DNA of 64,000 nucleotides, taken from contig JAXMFT010000005.1 of NCBI GenBank assembly GCA_046347635.1, forward strand, positions 124,001 through 188,000. The letters are read 5' to 3'. Positions 58,491-64,000 of the stretch are shown here, in pieces; the stretch's first letter is position 1; every line of letters begins with the position of its first letter. Both the position numbers and the translations under genes were made by a program. Below the pieces are notes generated by a model. That model did no database searches. It was not told where the DNA came from and was given only the letters and a program-made list of their open reading frames with translations. Source of the stretch: JAGVSZ01 sp019137045 (GTDB lineage Bacteria > Pseudomonadota > Gammaproteobacteria > Burkholderiales > SG8-39).

Positions 58491-59291
58491 TCAGGCGCGG
58501 CGCGCGGCGAGGACCCGCGCGGCGAGCTCGGCGAAGCCCGCGCCGCTCGCGGCCGCGGTCACGTACGCCGGCGCGTGCTCCAGCGTCGCCGCAAAGCGCC
58601 GGACGTTGGCGACGCCCACCGAGAGCGGAAAGTAGGCGAAGAGCGGCGCGTCGTTCGGGGAATCGCCGACGAAGAGGTACTCGCCGCGCGCGGCGTCCAG
58701 GTCCACCCCGAAGCGCTCGTCCATCAGGATGCGGGTCATTCCCAGCTTGTCGTACACGCCGAACCAGCCGTTCACGTGGATCGAGCTCACCTTCGCGGTC
58801 ATGCCCGCCGCGCGCATGATCGCGACGATGCGGTCCACGGCGGCCTCGTCGAGGCGCGGCACGTCCTCGCAGTAGTCGATCGCGAGATCGGCCTCGCGGT
58901 AGAGCTGGTCCGAGGCCACGGCGGCGCCGGGAACCTCCGCGAGGATCCGGTCGCGCACCGCCGCCAGCCGGGCGCGGTGCGCCGCGCGCGTGGCCTCGTC
59001 GTCGCGAAAGCGCTTCACCAGGGTGCGCGCGGCGCGGTCGTAGGCGAAGTAGAACGCGCCGTTCTCCCCGACCACGGCGTCCACCGGCCACATGCGCGCG
59101 ATGTGATCGCACCAGCCGGCCGGGCGGCCGGTGATCGGCACCACCCGCAGGCCGGCCGCCTGCAGCGACGCGAGCGCCGCGTAGGCCCCCGCGGTCAGCT
59201 TCCCGTCGGTGGTCAGCGTGTCGTCGATGTCGGCGCAGACGCCGCGCACGCGGGCGAGTGCGTGCGCGGGCAGGCGGTCGAGCGGCTGCAT
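58491..59291 (-). CDS. HAD-IIB family phosphatase (sucrose/mannosyl-phosphoglycerate phosphatase-like)
   Basis: A 266-residue haloacid-dehalogenase hydrolase. Motif I is CADIDDTLTTDG, motif II is VPITGRPAGW, motif III is the Lys in AKVSSIHVNGWFGVYDK and motif IV is FVGDSPNDAPLF. The IIB cap lies between motifs II and III. Substrate is probably a phosphorylated sugar or glycoside. A GTG at 59306 overlapping the previous stop (GTGA) is an alternative start and would give five extra residues. Confidence 0.87.
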   Translation of the reverse strand: MQPLDRLPAHALARVRGVCADIDDTLTTDGKLTAGAYAALASLQAAGLRVVPITGRPAGWCDHIARMWPVDAVVGENGAFYFAYDRAARTLVKRFRDDEATRAAHRARLAAVRDRILAEVPGAAVASDQLYREADLAIDYCEDVPRLDEAAVDRIVAIMRAAGMTAKVSSIHVNGWFGVYDKLGMTRILMDERFGVDLDAARGEYLFVGDSPNDAPLFAYFPLSVGVANVRRFAATLEHAPAYVTAAASGAGFAELAARVLAARRA

Positions 59292-59302
59292 CGCGGGCGC
59301 GC

Positions 59303-59905
59303 TCACGCCTTGCGCAGCGCCCAGGCGAGCGCGTCCTCGAGGCGATCGCCGCCCCAGAAGAGCTCGCCGCGCGCGACGAAGGTCGGCGCGCCGAAGATCC
59401 CGCGCGCCTGCGCCTGCTCGGTGGCCGCGCGCAGCGCGTCCTTGACCGGCTGCGACTGCGCGCGCTCGAGCCAGGCGGCTGCGTCCTGGCCGAGGGCGCC
59501 GAGCACGCGGGCGAGCGTCGCGGGCGCAGCGATGTCGGCGGCCTGCGCGAAGTTCGCGACGTAGACGCCGCGCACCAGCGCCGGCAGCCACGGCTCCGCG
59601 CCGGCGGCGAGGGCGAGCCGCGCGGCGAGGATGCTCCGCTGGGGAAAAATCGCCGGGCGCGCGTAGGGCAGCCCGTGCTTCTCGCACAGGCGCTCCAGGT
59701 CGCGCCACATGTAGCGCCCCTTCGCCGGGTAGAGGTTGAACGGCGAGTCGGCCCAACCCTGCGCCTGGAAGATCGGACCGAGCAGGAACGGCCGCCAGGT
59801 CACCGGCACGCCGGCGCGCGCGGCGAGCGATTCGATCCGCATCGCCGCCGGGTAGGAGTAGGTGCTCGCGAACTCGAACCAGAACTCCAGGGGCTCGGTG
59901 GTCAT
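59303..59905 (-). CDS. 2-hydroxychromene-2-carboxylate isomerase/DsbA-kappa-GST family protein
   Basis: A 200-residue thioredoxin-fold protein of the GST-kappa/HCCA-isomerase family. It opens with LEFWFEFASTYSYPAAMRIESLA, with Ser in place of redox cysteines. It continues WRPFLLGPIFQAQGW, GRYMWRDLERLC and the cis-Pro segment GIFGAPTFVARGELFWGGDRLEDAL. Acts with glutathione on aromatic ring-cleavage products in naphthalene-type pathways, but many homologues have unknown roles. Overlaps glpD by 4 bp (ATGA). Confidence 0.9.
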   Translation of the reverse strand: MTTEPLEFWFEFASTYSYPAAMRIESLAARAGVPVTWRPFLLGPIFQAQGWADSPFNLYPAKGRYMWRDLERLCEKHGLPYARPAIFPQRSILAARLALAAGAEPWLPALVRGVYVANFAQAADIAAPATLARVLGALGQDAAAWLERAQSQPVKDALRAATEQAQARGIFGAPTFVARGELFWGGDRLEDALAWALRKA

Positions 59906-61410
59906 GCCGTCTCCTCCGCGGTCGCGCCCATGCACGCCGCGACGCGGCGGCGCTGCGCGGCAGTCATGTGGATCCCGCACTTCGTCCGCCGCCACAGCAC
60001 GTCCTCGGGCGTGCGGGCCCATTCCCGCTCGACGAGGAACCGCAGCTCGCGCTCGTACAGGCCGCCGCCGAGCGCTTCGCCGAGGTCGGCCTCCGCCTGC
60101 GCGTCGCCGAGGATCTCGGCCGCGCACGTGCCGTGGCGCCGCAGCAGGCGCCGCAGCCAGCGTGGATCGAGGCGCGGATAGCGCCCGCGGTACGCCGTCA
60201 CCACCTCCTCGAAGGTCGAACCGCCGAAGTCGCCGCCGGGCAGCGGCGCGCGCTCGGTCCAGGCGCGCCGACCCGGAAACCAGCGTGCGAGCCGCTCCAG
60301 CGCGGCCTCCGCGAGCTTGCGGTAGGTGGTCAGCTTGCCGCCAAAGACCGAGAGCAGCGGCGGCCCGTTCTCGTCCAGCACCAGGCGGTAGTCGCGCGTG
60401 ATCGCGGACGGGTCGTCCGTGCCGTCGTCGTAGAGCGGCCGCACGCCGCTCCAGGTGTGCACGACGCGGTCCGGCGTGACGGGATGCAGCGTGTAGCGGC
60501 TCGCCGCCGCGCAGAGGTAATCGATCTCGTCCCGCGAGCACGCCGGCGGTGGGTCCATGCCTTCGATCGGCACATCCGTGGTGCCAATCTCCGTGTAGTC
60601 CTCTTCGTACGGGATCAGGAAGATCACGCGGCCGTCGGGGTTCTGGAGGATCACCGCGTGCGTCTGGTCGTGGACGCGCGGCACGACGATGTGGCTGCCC
60701 TGCACGAGCCGCACGTCGCCGGGCACCGGCACCGCGAGCGCCTCGTCGAGGACCGTCCGGACCCAGGGCCCCGCGACGTTCACCAGCGCGCGGCATGCGA
60801 CTTCGGCCCGGACGCCGGTGACGGCATCCTCCAGGCTCACCCTCCAGAGCACGCCGTCGCGCCGGCCGGCGACGCAGCGCGTGCGCGGCATGATCGTCGC
60901 GCCCCGCTCGGCGGCGCCGCGCGCGGTGAGGATGACGAGGCGCGCGTCGTCCACGGCGCAGTCGGAGTAGGTGAACCCGCGAGTAAGGTCCGGCCGCAGC
61001 CCCGCGCCGTAGCGCCCGGGGGTGAGGCGCACGCCGCGCGAGCCGGGCAGCGTCACGCGCCGGCTGAGGTGGTCGTAGAGGAAGAGCCCCACCCGGATCA
61101 TCCAGCGGGGCCGCAGGTGCGGCTCGTGGGGCAGCACGAACTCCAGCGGCCAGACCACGTGCGGCGCCACGCGCAACAGCACCTCGCGCTCGGCGAGCGA
61201 CTCGGCGACGAGGCGGAACTCGTAGTGCTCGAGGTAGCGGAGCCCGCCGTGGATCAGCCGGGTGCTGGCCGACGAGGTGGCCGAAGCGAGGTCGCCCTGC
61301 TCCACGAGGAGCGTGCGCAGGCCCCGCCCCGCCGCGTCGCGCGCGATTCCCGCGCCGTTGATGCCGCCGCCGACCACCAGCAGGTCGTACGGCTCGGGCT
61401 GCGCGGTCAT
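59902..61410 (-). CDS. glpD: Aerobic glycerol-3-phosphate dehydrogenase
   Basis: A 502-residue membrane-associated FAD enzyme that oxidises sn-glycerol-3-phosphate to dihydroxyacetone phosphate and feeds electrons to quinone. It has the FAD Rossmann motif VVGGGINGAGIARDAAGRGL, SSASTRLIHGGLRYLEHYEFRLV, GTTDVPIEGMD, SGVRPLYDD and LSVFGGKLTTYRKLAE. The C-terminal domain has the CGIHMT-type segment WRRTKCGIHMTAAQ. Its ATG overlaps the preceding kynureninase-like stop by 4 bp. No glycerol kinase or facilitator gene is adjacent. Confidence 0.96.
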   Translation of the reverse strand: MTAQPEPYDLLVVGGGINGAGIARDAAGRGLRTLLVEQGDLASATSSASTRLIHGGLRYLEHYEFRLVAESLAEREVLLRVAPHVVWPLEFVLPHEPHLRPRWMIRVGLFLYDHLSRRVTLPGSRGVRLTPGRYGAGLRPDLTRGFTYSDCAVDDARLVILTARGAAERGATIMPRTRCVAGRRDGVLWRVSLEDAVTGVRAEVACRALVNVAGPWVRTVLDEALAVPVPGDVRLVQGSHIVVPRVHDQTHAVILQNPDGRVIFLIPYEEDYTEIGTTDVPIEGMDPPPACSRDEIDYLCAAASRYTLHPVTPDRVVHTWSGVRPLYDDGTDDPSAITRDYRLVLDENGPPLLSVFGGKLTTYRKLAEAALERLARWFPGRRAWTERAPLPGGDFGGSTFEEVVTAYRGRYPRLDPRWLRRLLRRHGTCAAEILGDAQAEADLGEALGGGLYERELRFLVEREWARTPEDVLWRRTKCGIHMTAAQRRRVAACMGATAEETA

Positions 61411-62567
61411 GCGAGCGCGGCGCGCACGCGCGCGAGCAGCGCGTCGACGAACGGCGCGTCGTGGTAGACGCCGAGCCCGAAGCGCACGCGGTGGCCACGG
61501 CGGTCGACGAGGATGCCGTGCGCCGCAAGCCGCTGCTCGACGTCCTCGGCGGCGTCGAGGTCGAAGGCGAGGAAGTTGCCGCGCGGGGCGCCCGCCGGCG
61601 GCGTGAGCGCGGTGAGCGGCAGCCGCGCGAGTCGCGCTCCGGCGAGGCCGTCGAGGAACCGCCGCTCGAGCGCGGCGACGTGCGCGTGGATCTCGCGCGC
61701 CGTGACCCCGAGCCCGTCGAGCCAGCGCATCACCGCGTTGAAGCGGTAGAGGCCGGACGGATCGAAGGTCGAACCCCAGAAGCGCATTGCGGCCGGGCCG
61801 TAGCCGACCGCGTCGCCCTGCGCACCGCTCAATCTTCCGAAGTCGGAGTACCAGCCCGTGTAGGCCGGGCGAAGCGTGCAGTCCGCGGGGATCGAAAGGA
61901 AGCACGCGCCCTCGCCGGCCTGCGCGTACTTGTACCCGCCCGCGGTGTAGAAGATCCGCTCGCCGAGCACGCCGAGCGCGACCGGGATCGCCATGAAGGC
62001 GTGGTAGCCGTCCACCGCGACCATCGTCTCCGCGGGAACGCCGGCCAGCAGCTCGTCGAGACCTTCGACCACGAACGACGAGTCGAAGAACACCTGCGAC
62101 ACGAACACGAGGTCGTGTCGAGCGCGCAGCGCCGCGGCGAAGCGCGCGCGGAAGGTCGCGTACGGCTCGACCGGTACGCGCGCCACCTCGAGGCGGCCGG
62201 TCTCCTCGAGCCGGCGCGTCTGGCGCGCGAAGCTGTGGAACTCGCTCGTGGTCGTGAGCACCCGCGGTCGCCGCGACCAGTCGAGGCACGAGTACAGGCG
62301 CGCGACGAACTCGTGGGTGTTCGGCGCGAACGCGATGCGCTTCGCGTCGCCCAGGGCGAGGTGCCGCGCGACGTGCGCCTGCGCCTCGGGGACCACTTCG
62401 CCGAAGACCTTCTCCTGCCACTTGCCGTTCGTGAGGCGGGCGGAGTCCTCCCAGTACTGCAGGTGCGCCGCGCGCGTGACGTCGGGCCAGGGGTGGTGGC
62501 TGTGCGCGGTGACGTGCAGCGCGTCGCCGATCGCGGCGAAAAAGGTGCCGTACCCTGCGCTAAGCAT
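61407..62567 (-). CDS. Class V PLP enzyme, kynureninase-like
   Basis: A 386-residue aminotransferase-fold protein. Segments include ALHVTAHSHHPWPDVTRAAH, IAFAPNTHEFVARLYSCLDW, VAVDGYHAFMAIPV, and the PLP lysine in YTAGGYKYAQAGEGACFLSIP. It starts 8 bp inside the end of kynA, so a role in tryptophan catabolism (kynurenine to anthranilate) is suggested by context. It is shorter than typical KynU (about 415). Kynurenine formamidase is missing, so a different PLP reaction remains possible. Confidence 0.75.
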   Translation of the reverse strand: MLSAGYGTFFAAIGDALHVTAHSHHPWPDVTRAAHLQYWEDSARLTNGKWQEKVFGEVVPEAQAHVARHLALGDAKRIAFAPNTHEFVARLYSCLDWSRRPRVLTTTSEFHSFARQTRRLEETGRLEVARVPVEPYATFRARFAAALRARHDLVFVSQVFFDSSFVVEGLDELLAGVPAETMVAVDGYHAFMAIPVALGVLGERIFYTAGGYKYAQAGEGACFLSIPADCTLRPAYTGWYSDFGRLSGAQGDAVGYGPAAMRFWGSTFDPSGLYRFNAVMRWLDGLGVTAREIHAHVAALERRFLDGLAGARLARLPLTALTPPAGAPRGNFLAFDLDAAEDVEQRLAAHGILVDRRGHRVRFGLGVYHDAPFVDALLARVRAALA

Positions 62568-63639
62568 CCCAGCGGAAACCGAGCTGCTCGCGCAGCCCGG
62601 CCGGAAGCGGCGGCAGCATCGAGCGCGGGATGAGGTAGGTCGACAGGTTGAAGAAGTCGAGGAAGACGCGGTGCGCCTCGACGGTGCGGCGCAGGTAGTC
62701 CTGACCGCTCGACCCGCCGGTGCCGATCTTCGCGCCGATCATCCGCTGCACCATGAGCGCGTGCCGGTAGCGCCAGAGCGAGAGGTTCTCGTCGATCGTG
62801 ACGAGCGCGGTGAGGAGGCGGAACGGGATCTGCAGGATCGGCTCGTCGCGGTAGAGCATGATCATCAGCGCCGCGCGGAACGCGTCGTACGCCAGGCGGC
62901 GCTGACCGGCCGCGCGCAGCTCGTCGTACTTCGCCGGGTCGAAGACGCTCGCGAAGGTCGCGCGCGTGCGCTCGAGCTCCTCGAGCTGCGTGCGCCGCGC
63001 CCCCGGCGCGAGCTGCGCCTTGCCCTCGATCGTCGCGCGGTCCTCGGCGAGCATGCGCTCGACGTTGGTGCGGTACTCGTCCCAGAAGTCGAAGCGGGGC
63101 GAGGCCACGAACGGCGTGCGCGCGAGCCACGCCTCGATCACGCCGAACAGGCTCGGCGCACGCTCGGCGGCGCCGACCGCCGGGCGGTCGGCCGCGTCGA
63201 GGGAGGTCTCGTAGTCGGCCTCGTTGTAGCGCAGCCGCTGGGTGCGCGCGAGCCCGAGCCTGTTCTCGATCTGACGGAACTGCGCGCTCTGGAAGCCCGA
63301 CGAGGGCGCGAGCAGGTTGCGGAAGTCGAGGAAGTCGAGCGGCGTCATCGTCTCGAGCACGTCGATCTGGCCCACCAGCACGCCCTGGATCTTCACGATG
63401 CGCTCGAGGTGGTGCAGCGCCCGGCCGACGTCCTTCTCCGCCACCGCCGCGGCGCCCATGAGCGCGAGCACCGCGTCGAGCTCGTGCAGCACCTGCTTGA
63501 ACCACAGCTCGTAGGTCTGGTGGGTGACGATGAAGAGCAGCTCGTCGTGCGCCGGCGCGCCGTGTTTCGCGCTCTCGAGCTCCTGGCAGGCAAGGAGCTC
63601 GCGCAGCTTGAGGTACTTGCCGTACGAGAGCAGGCTCAT
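62560..63639 (-). CDS. kynA: Tryptophan 2,3-dioxygenase family protein (long, eukaryote-like form)
   Basis: A 359-residue heme dioxygenase that opens the indole ring of tryptophan. Active-site landmarks are ELLFIVTHQTYELWFKQVLHEL (distal Phe and His), SSGFQSAQFRQIENRLG (substrate Arg) and VEAHRVFLDFFNLSTYL (proximal heme His). Its length is well above the roughly 280 residues of the standard proteobacterial KynA and closer to animal or Actinobacteria/Bacteroidetes-like TDO. First gene of the overlapping minus-strand run. ATG at 63639 begins the conserved LSYGKYLKLRELLACQ. Confidence 0.92.
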   Translation of the reverse strand: MSLLSYGKYLKLRELLACQELESAKHGAPAHDELLFIVTHQTYELWFKQVLHELDAVLALMGAAAVAEKDVGRALHHLERIVKIQGVLVGQIDVLETMTPLDFLDFRNLLAPSSGFQSAQFRQIENRLGLARTQRLRYNEADYETSLDAADRPAVGAAERAPSLFGVIEAWLARTPFVASPRFDFWDEYRTNVERMLAEDRATIEGKAQLAPGARRTQLEELERTRATFASVFDPAKYDELRAAGQRRLAYDAFRAALMIMLYRDEPILQIPFRLLTALVTIDENLSLWRYRHALMVQRMIGAKIGTGGSSGQDYLRRTVEAHRVFLDFFNLSTYLIPRSMLPPLPAGLREQLGFRWDA

Positions 63640-63648
63640 GGGCGGTCG

Positions 63649-63654
63649 ATTATA
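63649..63654 (-). promoter_or_regulatory. TATAAT -10 element just upstream of kynA
   Basis: A perfect TATAAT (63654-63649, minus strand) ends 9 bp before the kynA ATG, suggesting a nearly leaderless transcript. The -35 position falls in the atpC terminator stem and does not match TTGACA, so the promoter is uncertain or needs an activator. Confidence 0.3.
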
Positions 63655-63655
63655 G

Positions 63656-63685
63656 AAACAAAAAAGGCGACCCTCGGGTCGCCTT
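63656..63685 (-). terminator. Rho-independent terminator after the ATP synthase operon (atpC)
   Basis: AAGGCGACCC (63664-63673) and GGGTCGCCTT (63676-63685) form a 10-bp stem; on the minus strand a run of six T and further T-rich sequence follows. It lies 20 bp after the atpC stop and separates it from kynA. Confidence 0.85.
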
Positions 63686-63704
63686 GCTGCGCCGCTGCCT
63701 CGGC

Positions 63705-64000
63705 CTACTTCTTTCTCAGCTTCCGGATCGCCGCGAGCTGCGCGGCGAGCGAGGCGATCTCGCTCTCGACGGTCGCGAGCTCCTGCTTGCCCTGCGCGCT
63801 GCGTTTCGCCTCCTCGGCGCGCTTGAGCGCCTCCTGCGCCTTGGCCTCGTCGAGGTCCTGGGCGCGGATGGCGGTGTCGGCGAGCACGGTCACGACCCTC
63901 GGCTGCACCTCGAGCACGCCGCCCGCGACGAAGATGAGCTGCTCCTCGCCGCCGCCGGCCGGCTTGATGCGCACCTCGCCCGGCCGGATGCGGGTGATGA
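63705..64000 (-). CDS. atpC: ATP synthase F1 epsilon subunit, C-terminal part (5' end outside window)
   Basis: The frame is open to the right edge. About 98 codons cover the end of the N-terminal beta-sandwich (PGEVRIKPAGGGEEQLIFVAGGVLEVQPRVVTVLADTA) and the C-terminal helical hairpin (LDEAKAQEALKRAEEAKR, LATVESEIASLAAQLAAIRKLRKK), quoted in parts. The epsilon subunit couples rotation and regulates F1. A clean terminator follows, marking the end of the atp operon. Confidence 0.95.
   Translation of the reverse strand, partial: ITRIRPGEVRIKPAGGGEEQLIFVAGGVLEVQPRVVTVLADTAIRAQDLDEAKAQEALKRAEEAKRSAQGKQELATVESEIASLAAQLAAIRKLRKK

Noticed and set aside
1..64000. tRNA, rRNA, insertion sequences, phage genes, attachment sites
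   Set aside because: None recognised on reading both strands; no transposase- or integrase-like product was found.

Overview
The window is about 64 kb of very GC-rich, densely packed chromosomal DNA, and gene content and order point to a betaproteobacterium, probably near Burkholderiales. The pointers are mrcA-lptM-lysA, cytochrome c4-engB-hemB, dsbD-cutA, abundant Liv, TRAP and Bug (TctC-type) uptake systems, and atpC at the right edge. I cannot name a genus. No tRNA, rRNA, CRISPR array, prophage or insertion sequence was found.

Layout. Bases 1-7.2 kb hold the end of PBP1A, lptM, lysA and a two-gene RND efflux pump. Bases 7.2-10.6 kb hold an ECF sigma/anti-sigma pair, a small lipoprotein and the MsrPQ methionine sulfoxide repair system. 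Bases 10.6-14.7 kb hold a lipoamide-dehydrogenase-like flavoprotein, cytochrome c4, engB, a strikingly structured RNA leader and hemB. Bases 14.7-20.6 kb carry assorted metabolic genes, a 50-residue membrane peptide and a Crp/Fnr regulator. Bases 20.7-25.6 kb are a first branched-chain amino-acid-type ABC transporter (Liv1). Bases 25.7-29.8 kb hold dsbD, cutA, a short-chain dehydrogenase-like protein and a ferredoxin-type reductase.

Bases 29.7-33.2 kb form a small accessory islet of visibly lower GC. It holds a truncated nucleotidyltransferase-like gene with its small partner, a HAF-repeat autotransporter and the only long gene-poor stretch of the window. Bases 33.2-38.3 kb are a second complete Liv system, in which the livH start region has been tandemly multiplied. 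Bases 38.5-46.4 kb hold housekeeping genes, including a cytochrome c, a SPATA20-like protein, a ParA-like ATPase, osmC-type, ilvD and lgt. Bases 46.4-51.3 kb hold a 995-residue FAD/iron-sulfur dehydrogenase, a frameshifted DsbA-family gene and an aminotransferase. Bases 51.4-57.7 kb look like a carboxylate uptake and activation locus (TRAP transporter, crotonase, Bug protein, malonyl-CoA-synthetase-like ligase). Bases 57.7-63.6 kb are a minus-strand run, tightly overlapped in its upstream part, of tryptophan dioxygenase, kynureninase-like, glycerol-3-phosphate dehydrogenase, an HCCA-isomerase-like protein, a HAD phosphatase and a TSUP permease.

Most worth a second look: the multi-hairpin, possibly pseudoknotted RNA between engB and hemB; the 102-bp tandem duplication that places two 31-codon leader ORFs ahead of livH2; a 34-codon ORF bridging livH1 and livM1 that repeats the LivH C-terminus; an 88-bp-period duplication of the matB 3' end; two ECF-type promoter candidates linking the sigma factor to MsrPQ; and the accessory islet at 30-33 kb. 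Start sites were chosen from family alignment from memory, Shine-Dalgarno sequences and gene overlaps. No database search was possible.
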